Shown in pieces: positions 12,427-22,358 of a DNA stretch of 64,000 nt. This stretch comes from Kingdonia uniflora. Its lineage: Eukaryota; Streptophyta; Magnoliopsida; Ranunculales; Circaeasteraceae. The position numbers were made by a program, and so were the translations under genes. A model generated the notes under the pieces. It made no database searches. It saw only the letters and a program-made list of their open reading frames with translations, and was not told where the DNA came from. The stretch is from the NCBI GenBank assembly GCA_014058105.1, contig JACGCM010002659.1, positions 1,116,001 through 1,180,000 of the forward strand, given 5' to 3'. Position 1 is the first letter of the stretch; each line of letters opens with the position of its first letter.

Positions 12427-13907
12427 TAAATACTCTCCCAAAGTCTCCCCAATGCTCGCTTATGCTCGTTCCTCGGACTCATGGATTTGGAAAAACATTA
12501 TTAAAGCCAGAAATCGTTAAAGCCAGAAATCGTATCTGGCCTGACCTCTGCTGACACATTGGTAACGGAGAAAGTGTGAACCTCTGGCTAGAGCCCTGGA
12601 TTCCGAGAATCAGATTTGGAAGACCAGCAGGGCCGGCCCCACTCATCCGACCCGTCTCAAGAGTCGCCGACCTCATATGCCAGCCTAGCAGAACCTGGAA
12701 TACGGCCTTGATCTAAACCATGTTCCATAAGGACATCGGTGACCTCATCACATCCATCCCCCTCAACCGATACCCGGCCAAGGATGTCCTTCGTTGGGAA
12801 CAGGAAAAAAATGGTATCCTTACGATTAAATCCGTCCACAACTACTCCCTCCTGGATGAAGCCAACGCGCACCAAGGTCTCAACACTAAGGATCAGGAAG
12901 ACTTCATCTGGGATACCATCTGGAAAATGAAAGTGCCGTCTTGAATCCAGCTCTTCCTCTGGAAAGCCCTACAGGACGGCATACCGACTAAATCGAACCT
13001 TTGGCATGACAATGGAGAGTGAGACACCAACTGCCCCCGATGTGGTATTGAGATCGAAACTATCTCGCACACCATCTTCTTTTGCACTGAGGCCCATGAT
13101 TTATGGATTAAGTCGGACCTTGCTATCGATTTCAGAAATTGGGTTTACTCAGACTCTGTTAGTAAGATCATTCAAAAATGCCATATTTTGAAAGGTGGTA
13201 TAAACGGCCTTCCAAACTTCTGTAGCACTCTCAGCATGATCATGTTCGTCATATGGAACAGCAGGAATGAACTTATCCGATCATAAGCGCACGCAACCCA
13301 TTGAAGAGCTCAAAAGGGCGAGACAATACATCATACCAACAGACAGGGTTGCTCCCACTATGCTACCCCACAAGGCCCCTCCCACCCAAGCTAGAGTAGG
13401 ATGGCACACTATCAATGTGGACGCCGCCTGGATCAAACCGGCCAACCCTGGGGGAACAGGTTTCATCAGTAAAACTCACATGGACACTATTATTTGTGTA
13501 GGTTAAAACTCTACGAGAGCAGCGGACCCCGAAGAGGCTGAGGCCATCTCAGTGATCTGAGGGACGGAGGCAACACACAGTCTGGGGCTTGACAGGGTTA
13601 TTCTATTGGCAGACTACCAACGCCTTGTTAGAGCCTTCCGTGATCATTCTGAGGACCTATCCTGGGGTGCGCTCACTTTGGCACCTGACATTTATGTTTT
13701 AGCAGCTCGTTTCTAGACCTTTTATTTTGAGTATGTTGAGCGTTCGTGTAATTATGAAGCACATTACTTAGCGGCTCGGGGTGCAGTGTCCCCCAATTTT
13801 GTTTGTTATGAGCCCTCTGAGGTTTTCTCTTTTGTAAAGTCTGTATTCCCTCACCCCTAGGGGTGTCATTTATATATTTCTCTTTGCTTTTAAAAAAAAT
13901 AAAAAAA
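12427..13907 (+). mobile_element. 5'-truncated LINE with poly(A) tail and 13-bp target duplication
   Basis: A 13-bp direct repeat TACAAAAGTTTTA flanks the segment exactly: 12414-12426 on the left and 13908-13920 on the right. The right copy follows an A-rich tail (13891-13907). Between them lies the 3' part of a plant LINE ORF2. Target duplication, poly(A) and 5' truncation are the signature of target-primed reverse transcription. The 3'UTR carries CACCCCTAGGGGTG before the tail. About 1.48 kb remains of an element that is usually 5-6 kb or more. Confidence 0.92.
12480..13560 (+). pseudogene. LINE ORF2 remnant: zf-RVT and RNase H
   Basis: Three pieces in successive frames. First, the post-RT region (EKNGILTIKSVHNY at ~12810). 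Second, the zinc-binding zf-RVT segment (LFLWKALQDGIPTKSNLW at ~12952, then CPRCGIEIETISHTIFFC, a CxxC...HxxxxC layout). Third, the start of RNase H (INVDAAWIKPANPGGTGF at ~13410, with the catalytic Asp in NVDAAW). Several stops (TGA at ~12943, TGA at ~13022, TAA at ~13505) and frameshifts make it inactive. No reverse transcriptase palm is present, in line with 5' truncation. Confidence 0.88.
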
Positions 13908-13961
13908 TACAAAAGTTTTACTGTATATTGCAGTGAATTTCTAGTACTGATAATACAACAT

Positions 13962-14061
13962 CATGCAGCTAGACAGGTGGTGTGACTTTCCACCAACTAA
14001 GAGGTTATGAGTTTGAACCCCATGGGGTGCTTCTTACAGTAGAGTTATAGATTTCTTAAAA
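13962..14061 (+). mobile_element. Possible tRNA-derived SINE fragment
   Basis: The string GGTGGTGTGACTTTCCACCA followed ~15 bp later by GAGTTTGAACCCC resembles the A-box/B-box spacing of tRNA-derived plant SINEs (B box consensus GGTTCGAANCC). There is no clear tail: the non-autonomous MULE begins right after it at 14062, and similar sequence may resume after 15749. Weakly supported. Confidence 0.35.
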
Positions 14062-15739
14062 GGGAGAGGATTTAGAGACACTCACAAACCAAACACTAAA
14101 GTCTCACTCAATACCAACCACACATCTCTAGAGATGGATGGTCCTCATAATTAAGGAGGTGGAAAAGAAAACCCAAATAAAATTAGGTGAAAATGAGTTG
14201 GCAGAGACACACATACTCTCTCTTCACGTGGGCACACATTTATCTCTTCTTTTCTCCTCTCTGTAGTTTCAATTTTGAAAATAAATCTTCTTTCTCTTTC
14301 ACTCAGATCTCATTATTTTTCTCTCTCTCTACCTCAGTGAAGAACAATGACAGAAAATTTTAGTTTATCTTCAAGTGACAGTGTCGTGACAAATCTCTCT
14401 CTTTTAAGGTTTAATTAAGGATCAATGCTATTTGGATTTGTTTCTCTCTCTCCCTCCCTCTCTCCCTTTGTTGGTTGTGGAGTGTGTGGAGTATTATTAC
14501 TCATTGCAATTAGGGTTTGGTGGAGCATTATAGTGGTTTGGAGTGCTCTTCTATAGATTGTGAATCACTGTGGTTTTAACATGTAGTTTTAATGTCGATA
14601 TAAAATGATATTGCTTTGTAACCCATTTCTATGAATTTATCGATATTGACATTTGTGTTTAGGTTGTGTGTTGGTCTTTAAAGAATATCGCATTGTAAAC
14701 CCATTGATGCTGACATTTTAGTATACTCGAACCTCTCTCTGAACTCAACAACATTGATTATACAAGTTTCGTATACTCGAAATTGTCGGGTACAGTTCAG
14801 ATTATGCAAGTTTGGCATACTCGAAATTGTCGGGTTCGACAATTATTGTCGGATACAGTTTATATTATGCAAGTTTCGCATACTCGAAATTGTCGGGTTT
14901 TTGTCGGGTACAGTTCAGATTATGCAAGTTTCGCATACTCAAAATTGTCGGGTTCGAAATTTTTTGTCGGGTACAGTTCAGATTATACAAGTTTTATATA
15001 CTTGAAATTGTCGGGTACAGTTCAGATTATGCAAATTTCACATACTCGAAAATTATGTCTTCCCAGTACATTGGAGAATGAGGGAAATGATAACAAACCC
15101 AAATTTGGTTTTACACAGAAATGCACAATGGATCAAATGTGATTGAGATAAACACTTCAAAGCCGAGGATTTCTTCTTGAGAGAGAGAGATATAGAGTTC
15201 AAAAGATTCATAAAACCCCAGACATCAATATTTTTTAAGGGTTTTTGTGGGTACTTAGAAACAATCGTTACAGCAGGAGTCAAAAACCCATAAATCAACC
15301 ACAACTGTAGCTTTCGAGCATATCATGATGTCCAAAAACCCTTAAAAAAACCCTAAAAACCCATAAATCAACCACACCATTGTTGGCCAAATAGAGATTC
15401 AAATCTGACCAAATTGTGAGAAAGAGAGGGGTTTGTCTGAAATCAACTTCCCACGAGTTCTTGGATTTGCTTTGTTCTTGAGTCAGAGCAAGAGAGAGAG
15501 AGAGGATGGTGATGTGAGAGAGGAGAGAATTGAAATTCAAATTGAAACACGTAATTATTGGAGAGAGAGAGATGTGAGGAGAGAAACCACCTTATTTCTA
15601 CCTAATACTAGATTTTCCACCTCATTTCCTATATAGAAAATCACCAATTTTGAGAGAGCCACTCATCTAATGGAGATGAGTTGTTGGTATTGAGTGAGAC
15701 TTTAGTGTTTGGTTTGTGAGTGTCTCTAAATCCTCTCCC
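14062..15739. mobile_element. Non-autonomous MULE, 1.68 kb, perfect 57-bp TIRs
   Basis: Left end 14062-14118 and right end 15683-15739 are exact reverse complements over 57 bp, starting GGGAGAGGATTTAGAGACAC. They are flanked by a 9-bp target duplication with one mismatch (TTCTTAAAA at 14053-14061; CTCTTAAAA at 15740-15748), as expected for Mutator-like elements. No transposase is encoded; short ORFs inside read through tandem repeats. The end sequence resembles that of the 9.4-kb MULE at 18177 (GGGGGAGGATTTGTCTACAC), and both contain ATTGTCGG/TTCGACAATT motifs. It may therefore have been moved by that family. The perfect TIRs suggest a fairly recent insertion. Confidence 0.9.
14750..15050. 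repeat. Tandem repeat inside the non-autonomous MULE
   Basis: A unit of roughly 45-65 bp, ATTGTCGGGTACAGTTCAGA ... GCAAGTTTCGCATACTCGAA, is repeated five to six times with variable joins (one join includes TTCGACAATTATTGTCGG). The half-palindrome CGAAATTGTCGG is a variant of the palindrome that fills the larger MULE at 18-27 kb. It creates spurious ORFs in three plus-strand frames. Confidence 0.85.
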
Positions 15740-15748
15740 CTCTTAAAA

Positions 15749-16054
15749 ATGGCTTACCTTTCAAAATTAAATAAAAATGAAGTTGCATTTGATTTGCAGT
15801 TTGAGAGTCTGAGACAAGAACAATAATAAAACAAACACAATGATAACTTTTTTTTCCCGCATCAAACGATTAACATATCAAAATTAACTAAGAAATTTAT
15901 ATCAAACCAAATAAGACTTATACTTTTTATTATTCGACCACTGCACACTGATTCTTAGACGAACTAGTACTACACAAACAACGAAGAATTGAAAGAAGAC
16001 ATGGTTACAACATCCAGACTCAAGTTTGCAGTGATAACCATTTTGAAATGAGGC
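15749..16054. other. Intergenic, no gene seen
   Basis: AT-rich spacer between the non-autonomous MULE and the first nsLTP-like gene. It must contain that gene's 3'UTR on the minus strand. Nothing else is recognisable. Confidence 0.5.
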
Positions 16055-16342
16055 CTAGCACTTTGGGTACGCTACGTTGCAAATTATTCCGACATTCCTA
16101 GTGTTAGGAGTATTTATAAAGTCCCGGAGATTAGGATCCTTCAAATACTTGCAGAGACATGGCTTTTGTTGCTCCAACTGATAACAACATAAAGCAGTTA
16201 AAAGTGGTGTTGAAGTTGCAAATCTCGGGTTATAGCAAGGCAAAAGCTCATCAATGTTGCAATCCACGGCCTTAGACACTGGCGCTTCTCCAACCAAGGC
16301 TAAGAGCATGACCAAAAGGACGAAAACGGATACTTTCTTCAT
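16055..16342 (-). CDS. nsLTP2-like secreted eight-cysteine protein
   Basis: A single-exon gene of 95 codons. Residues 1-~25 (MKKVSVFVLLVMLLALVGEA) form a signal peptide. The mature part has the eight-cysteine motif C-x7-C-x15-CC-x8-CxC-x23-C-x6-C, which is the spacing of type-2 lipid transfer proteins (usual C-x7-C-x13-CC-x8-CxC-x23-C-x6-C) with two extra residues in one loop. The CxC centre is CLC, with the hydrophobic middle residue usual in type 2. Such proteins are secreted and bind lipids in a small cavity; this one's ligand is unknown. A TATAAAT motif lies ~92 bp upstream. A diverged paralogue sits 1.5 kb away on the same strand, indicating a tandem pair. Confidence 0.9.
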   Translation of the reverse strand: MKKVSVFVLLVMLLALVGEAPVSKAVDCNIDELLPCYNPRFATSTPLLTALCCYQLEQQKPCLCKYLKDPNLRDFINTPNTRNVGIICNVAYPKC

Positions 16343-16450
16343 CTTACTTTGAGTGACTACAAGAGAAAAACTAAGGGGAAAAGAAATGGAGGATTATAGG
16401 AGATACTAAAGAGTAGATGTGAAGGCATGCATTTATAGAGAAATTATTGG
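16343..16450 (-). promoter_or_regulatory. Core promoter of the intact nsLTP2-like gene
   Basis: On the minus strand TATAAAT lies at 16437-16431, about 92 bp before the ATG, and CCAAT lies just upstream (reverse of ATTGG at ~16447). The spacing serves as a reference for the disrupted paralogue. Confidence 0.6.
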
Positions 16451-17874
16451 TTGTTTAGAGTAAAGGTCTTGTACTGCATGTTTACATCTGTGCTACTATT
16501 GGCGGTAGAAGTTATTACGTAAACCGTACTTTCCGTTTCATTGTCTTCCATCGGCACATGTTATCATCTTTGGAAATATCATATTCCTAGCTAGAAAATA
16601 TTCACCGGTGTGTTCGGCTTTGGGAATATCGTTTCCAGGAAAATAATCACCTACGTTTGGTCAAAAGGTAAATAATCACAGAGTGACTTAAATTTTCCAC
16701 CATCGTGGGGTGAAGAACAAACATGGTTTTATTACTAAGGACTGAGATCCACTCTCTCAGTTAAAATTTGCGCCATATGCATATTCGTTAGTCACATAAT
16801 CATAAACAAAAATATAAATGCTTTTGTAAGTTGAGACGGTATGCAAATGGCACCCGGAAAAATTGTACTTGAAGGACTAGAGATTTTCCTCTCTATTCCA
16901 GTGAAGATTATCACGTCTCTTTTTTCCAAAAATGACACGCCCACTAAAAAGTGTCTAAGGGCGAGAGATTTGTGTTTGATGGTTTCAAACAGGTCAATAC
17001 CTTCTCACAGGGATGCTTTTTCTTGAAGGGAAAAATAAATAAATATGTCCGTCGTCTTTGATATATATGTACACCATTGTGGTTTTATAGTGTTTTTTAC
17101 TAGTCAAAGTGTGAGAGATTCTTTTTTCATTTTTTTTTGCGGTCTCTTAAAATTGGAAAAAACTTTGAACATGGTTGAAACTTGAAATTGTAAACCTGTG
17201 CCCAGAGATGGATTAGGTCTGAGTTTACATCGCAGAAGGCTTTGTTAGAACGTCATCGAAAATTACTGCAACGAGCCAGTTTGCATAGAAAGTCACAAAA
17301 GCAAATATACAACAACGAATTTTCATATGTTCATAGTAGTTTCAATCGCGGATAAAAAAGGGTTAGCAAATCTCTCTATTTTGACTAATTAAACTCCAAA
17401 CATTGTAATCCAAATTGGTTAAAAACCAAGGAGTGTATTTTATGGATTTTGTATTAGGCCATGAAATTAAACCTCCGTCCTGGCCTGAACCCGTATAATA
17501 TAAAGGAGTTCCAGTGTGAAATTGAGCTAGTGATGCCAAATTATGCTTTTTTTTTTTCAAACAAACATAACAATGTTTTGCTTCTTTGCAATTTTTTTGT
17601 AGTATACATGTTGTTTCAGGTTGTTTTTTCCTTTTGGGTGTTTAGTTCTCCCCCCCTTTCCACCTAGAGGTCTTCATGTTGACTCTTTAAGAATTAGGGG
17701 GAGTTGTCCCCACCATGTACATTTTTTTCTATATATATATATATATATTTGCTCACGGGTTGCCTAAACCGGCGTGCGTAGAAAAATAAAATAAAATAAT
17801 AAAATAATAAAATAATAAAATAAAATAAAAATAATAAAGTTCTCAACTAAAACACTTATTTCACGACGCAAAAA
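16451..17874. other. Intergenic spacer between the two nsLTP2-like genes
   Basis: No gene is supported. ORFs at 16841-17026 and 17461-17667 are short and low-complexity. An AT-rich microsatellite stretch occupies 17731-17840. Confidence 0.5.
17731..17840. repeat. AT-rich microsatellites
   Basis: A (TA)n run at ~17731-17750 is followed by a run of AAAAT/AATAAAAT units at ~17783-17838. These are simple-sequence repeats in the 3' flank of the second nsLTP2-like gene. Confidence 0.9.
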
Positions 17875-18156
17875 CTACTGTAAGCAATGAAGGGGAGCAA
17901 TGCTGCATGTACCGAGGATCTTCTTAATATTATCAATGTTAAGAAAGTGTTTGTAGCTGGGATTCCTCGTATGCCCACAAATACAGTGTATTTGTTCTTT
18001 GAACTTCGCGCAACAAGTGGTAGAAGGAGGAGCTGAAGTCGCGAACGCGTCGTGGCAAGGGGCGTTTAGTTTTTTGAACACACAGTTCAAGACCTGTGCT
18101 TTGCTGGCCAACACCAAGAGAGTGACCAAAAGGGCAAAAACAAAGACCTTCTTCAT
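17875..18156 (-). CDS. nsLTP2-like secreted protein, promoter displaced by a MULE
   Basis: 93 codons from the ATG at 18156. A longer frame reaching 18201 reads into transposon TIR and should not be used. MKKVFVFALLVTLLVLASKA is a signal peptide matching its paralogue at 16055. Cysteines follow C-x8-C-x13-CC-x8-CxC-x23-C-x6-C, so all eight are kept. The 9.4-kb MULE inserted at 18168-18176, about 12-20 bp upstream of this ATG. The gene's TATA box and most of its 5' leader now lie at 27592-27662. The reading frame is intact, but expression should be lost or depend on the MULE end. Kept as CDS because nothing in the coding part is broken. Confidence 0.85.
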   Translation of the reverse strand: MKKVFVFALLVTLLVLASKAQVLNCVFKKLNAPCHDAFATSAPPSTTCCAKFKEQIHCICGHTRNPSYKHFLNIDNIKKILGTCSIAPLHCLQ

Positions 18157-18167
18157 CTTTCTTTTTA

Positions 18168-18176
18168 AAGACAAAA
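18168..18176. repeat. 9-bp target site duplication, left copy (AAGACAAAA)
   Basis: AAGACAAAA at 18168-18176 matches 27583-27591 exactly and abuts the outer ends of the two TIRs. Nine bp is the usual duplication size for Mutator-like elements. Confidence 0.93.
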
Positions 18177-18308
18177 GGGGGAGGATTTGTCTACACTCCA
18201 AATTCGCTACACACCCCGCTACACTCTCTCACAGCCACTTATTTTGCAAACTCAACATCTCTCTCTCTCTCCCACTCAGCGCTCTATGTGGCGAGTAAAA
18301 AAAAAATA
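18177..18308 (+). repeat. Left terminal inverted repeat of the 9.4-kb MULE
   Basis: Pairs with 27456-27582. Shared blocks include GGAGGATTTGTCTACACTCC, CGCTACACTCTCTCACAGCC, ACTTATTTTGC and TCTATGTGGCGAGTAAAAAA. A CT-rich, ACTCGCCTCACT-type short repeat follows to ~18430 and probably belongs to the 5' leader of the PMD gene. Confidence 0.9.
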
Positions 18309-18446
18309 CCCTCTCTCTACTCAACTCACTCTCTCACTCACTCGCCTCACTCAACAACTCACTCGCCTCACTGTCCCCCTCTCTCTCTCTCTCACTCGCC
18401 TCACTCAACTCGCCACACTGACTCTCTCTCTCTCCGTCAGAATCAG

Positions 18447-18970
18447 GTATGAAATACAATTTGAACCCTTTTCCATTTGTGTTCTATGAAGATTTTGAAG
18501 GAATTTTTTTTAAAACCTTTTCCTGCTCAATGCGCCTTTTTTTTACTCTATTTTTGACCAAGTATGCACAAAATTCTCCCAAATCTCACATGTAAACACA
18601 ATATCGACAAATATACCACAGAATGTGGTATATACATACGAACAATTGTCAATTTTTGAAGTATTCGAGAGAAATCTGTCGAATATCTGTCTTTATTCGA
18701 AAATTATTTGTCGATTTCATATAAAATTGTCGAATGTTCTGAAATTCGACAATTAATTGTCGAATTTTATAGTATTTCGACAATTTTTTGTCGAATTTCA
18801 TTTCATTCAACAATTAATTGTCGAAATACTATGAAATTTGACAATTAATTGTCTGTATACTTTGAAATTCAATAATTAATTATCTAATTTCTATGATTTT
18901 GATAATTAATTGTATAACTTTAGCACATTCGACAATTTCTGAGAGGAGAGTTCTATTGAATTTTGTGCAG
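18447..18970 (+). other. Inferred 5'UTR intron of the MULE PMD gene
   Basis: CAG|GTATGA at 18446/18447 and TTTTGTGCAG|G at 18970/18971, one base before the ATG at 18972, make a plausible leader intron between the TIR promoter and the first coding exon. Palindrome array 1 lies wholly within it. Not proven without transcript data. Confidence 0.5.
18695..18920. repeat. Palindrome array 1 (MULE, 5' leader intron)
   Basis: About seven copies of TTCGACAATTAATTGTCGAA or close variants. A perfect copy is at 18745-18764. From 18748 the GACAATT starts fall at 18748, 18779, 18809, 18840, 18871 and 18901, spacings of 30-31 bp, while the sequence between copies varies. Later copies are eroded (AATAATTAATTATC). 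Confidence 0.9.
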
Positions 18971-20199
18971 GATGGCACCAAAGGTTGGACGCAAGAAAAT
19001 CCCAACAAGGGGGAAGATAGTACTAACGACCTCCCTAAGAAAGAGGCTAAATGACGGGCGTGATGATCCGTCGCATCCGAATTATAACAACCCACCCTGT
19101 AATCCTGCGAAAAGAGTAAAAACATGTTCCACTAGGGTACCAGTAAGGGATTCCTTAATAAGTGGCAGAGTCCCACGTGTGTCGGTCGCACCTGAAGAAG
19201 ACTCTTCCCAAGACTCTTCAACCGGTGAGTCTAGTAGCTCTGATTCCCAAGGTACACCAACCACCCAATCTAGTAGGGAGGATGACTATCACCTTAGAGG
19301 ATGACTATCACTTTTGTGAGCGGTGGCATCCAGAGACCAACACTTTTCATTTTAAGTGGGGCGAGATGACTATCACCTTGGAGGATGTGTCCAGGCTGAT
19401 TGGCTTGAGGGTTGATGGTGACCTCATTGTTGTGGAGGGGAAGTGGGGAGCAACGACTGTTAAAGAAATCTTTAGGAAATCTATGTATCTTCCTGACAGG
19501 GTTTACCCTGATTTGAAAGCCGGGGGCCAGGGAATATCTCTTTCCCTGAAGAAGATAGTAGATTTCTTCGCTGGGAAGGTTGGAACAAATTCCCCTCAGG
19601 CAACATCTTCTTCTTCTTCCCCTATTAAGTTGTCTTCCCGTATGGTTGGGAAAGCGTACATGCTATACATTCTTAGATCTTTTCTCTTCCCTACCAAGAA
19701 AGGGACAAATGTATCAGTCAAGTACCTTAGCTTCTTTCAGGACAATGACGCAAATAAACCATGGTCATGGGGAGCTGCGATATTGGCACACATGTACTAC
19801 AGTTTAGGTGCTTCATCGAGGGTGAATGCAAAAGGGCTTGCATGTTGTACTACATTGCTAGAGGTGAGTTTTTGCAACGTACATTATTTGGTTTTGTTGC
19901 TGGATTGTTGTTTTCTTTACTTGTGATTGAAGTTAATTTGTTTTGACAGTCCTGGATATTTGAACATTTCCCGAAGTTGCCAGGTATTCCAACACCCAAT
20001 CAATCCGGTACTGCTGAGTTCAGTACGAGGTGGTCTTGGACTAAGACGACAAGCGCGCAAAGTGGTTCAGCTTTGAACATGTTCAGAGAAGCATTGAACA
20101 GTTATAAGCTTGAAGATGTAAGTTGAAACCTTTATTTGTTGTTTTTTTAACTTTTTGAATAAGTATGTTTAGACAAGTTTTTTTTATTGTTGAATTGTA

Positions 20200-20535
20200 T
20201 GATTCGACAATAAAGAAAGCATAGTTTTTGTCGAATTCAAAAAATTGGACAAAAAGAGAATTTTTTTTGTCGAATTCATATAAAATTCGACAATTAATTG
20301 TCGAATATCTTGAATAGAATTCGACAATAAAGAAAGCTTGTTTAGTTGTCGAATTCTAGAAATTCGACAATAAAACATTCTTTTTTGGTCGAATTCATAT
20401 GAAATTCGATAATTAATTGTCGAATATCTTAAATTAATAGAATTCGACAATAAAGAAAGCTTGTCTAATTGTCGAATTCTATAAATTCGACAATAAAACA
20501 TCCTTTATTATCGAATTGTTAGAATTCGACAATAT
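20200..20535. repeat. Palindrome array 2 (MULE, PMD intron 2)
   Basis: Lies in the intron 20118-20592. Here many copies are stretched: TTCGACAATAAAGAAAGC... on one side and ...TTGTCGAATTC on the other, with spacings of ~34 and ~42 bp. A perfect-core copy is at ~20287-20306. A ~110-bp block of three sites is itself duplicated (about 20320-20430 and 20430-20530). Confidence 0.88.
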
Positions 20536-22199
20536 GTTAAACATTGTTTCGCATTATTTACCTAACTAATCTATCTGTAATTTCTGTTGTAGGTCGTCTG
20601 GGACCCGCACTTAGAGAAGAGGGAGGACAAACATAACTTCAAAGAAGTGGCTAGCTTCACAGGTCTCCTCTGTAGTCCTGAACATAATAAACCATATTAT
20701 CCTGACCGAGTACAGAGACAGTTCAACCGAAGGCAACCTGTGCCTCGGGCTTTATTCTCCAAAGGGAAATGAAGGGACTCTATTATTTTGACGTGGGGTA
20801 GAAAAGTCCACGATGGGATCCCCGTTTGTACTGAAGGATACTTTGAATGGTTCAATTCAGTTTCCTTAACCAAACTTTGCCCAGATATTGTTAATCTTGC
20901 CGAAGATGATGATTACGAGGATGGGAGGGCATTGGGGGATAGGGGTGGTGTTTCCCAGAGGGAGAATGTGAGTATTTGATTATACTTATAGTGTTTTAGG
21001 TATCTTTCTTCATTCTTCTAATATTTGGCTCTACTCTTTTATAGGTTGAGGTCCCGCATAGCCAAAATGAAGGTGGTGGAGGACCGGTCGAGGTGGTGGA
21101 GGACCTGGCGAGGTCAGTTTTGGTAGAGTCATTGGCAGCGAAGGTGTGCACTCTAACAAACTTTTTAAGTTATAGTTGTCTTGTAATACATATATTGGGA
21201 AGGGAATTGCCTTGTAATAACTTTGTTACTCGCTTGTTACTATTACAGACAAGTGAATGTTCATTTTTGATGGAGGCAAACCTAAGAATGCAAGCAGACA
21301 TTCAAGCGAAGGATGTTGCCAACTCCATATGTGAGAAGAAATTGAATGAAAAGGTATTCATACATGTTTTAACAATCCCTTCCTTACGCAGTTTTTGTAG
21401 ATGCCACTTCTTAAATACAAGTTTGTTATCAGAGATTGGAGTACGAATCGAATAAGAAATTAGTAGAAGATCTGCGTATGCAACTTGCAAACAAAGTAAA
21501 TACTATTACTCCCAAAAAGAAACAAGTTTTTTAACAGTTATTCTTTCCTTTGGAAGTACTCATTTATGATTGATAACATGTGAAAGAGAATAAAACGTTG
21601 AGCAGTATTAATGACAAGTTGATGGAAGAAGTTTATGTAAACCAAGAAGCATGACCCTTACCCGTGAGTATGAAATATTATAAGAAACTTAACTGTCAGA
21701 ATCTATTCAAATAGAAACCTTCTTATTCAAATAGTACACTAGAGCTATATGTCCTTTATGAGTTATTTCATAATTATCTTTTTATGGCATTTGTGCAGCT
21801 AAACTTGGTTCCACACTCAGAGGAAAACGTCGTAGAGGCCGAAATGTGGAAACAGAAGTACCAAGAGTTAAATGCAAAATATGAAGAAGCTCAAAGGAGA
21901 TTGAGTGAGAGAGATAGGAATGTAAGTTGATTTAGGCAATGGTCATTGACGAGATTTTTTGTAGTCATGTAGATTGATAAGACTTTTTATGAAACATTGA
22001 AGTAATCCGATGTACATTTATACTAAATTGTTTATAAAAATTATATATATGCCCTTTGGAATCTTGCTCAAACAAAAGTTCTCCTATTTAACAGCTAGTC
22101 TCCTAGTGTCGAAACGTAATTGTTGAAGTCGTCAATAATGTGATGATCCCCCATTTATTTGACGAAATCTGATTTACGTAATTGTTGAAATGATATGGG

Positions 22200-22358
22200 T
22201 ACGACAAATTATTGTCGCAGAAATTCGTATTCGACAATATTTGTCGAACTGATTGTTATTCGACAATTAATTGTCGAATAAGAATTTATGCGACAATAAT
22301 TTGTCAAACTTATTATCATTCGACAATAAATTGTCGAAATAGCATGAATTCGACATAT
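22200..22358. repeat. Palindrome array 3 (MULE, PMD intron)
   Basis: Six sites whose GACAA starts fall at 22203, 22233, 22262, 22292, 22322 and 22352, a 29-30 bp grid with different spacers. The central site (22260-22279) is the perfect TTCGACAATTAATTGTCGAA. It lies in the intron 21922-22419. Confidence 0.9.

Noticed and set aside
14754..15142. Three overlapping plus-strand ORFs of 83-119 codons
   Set aside because: They are translations of the tandem repeat in the non-autonomous MULE in three frames, giving the same short peptide repeated.
18157..18201. Upstream in-frame start (MECRQILPLL) of the second nsLTP2-like gene
   Set aside because: The extra codons are the MULE terminal inverted repeat and target duplication; the native start is the ATG at 18156, as in the paralogue.
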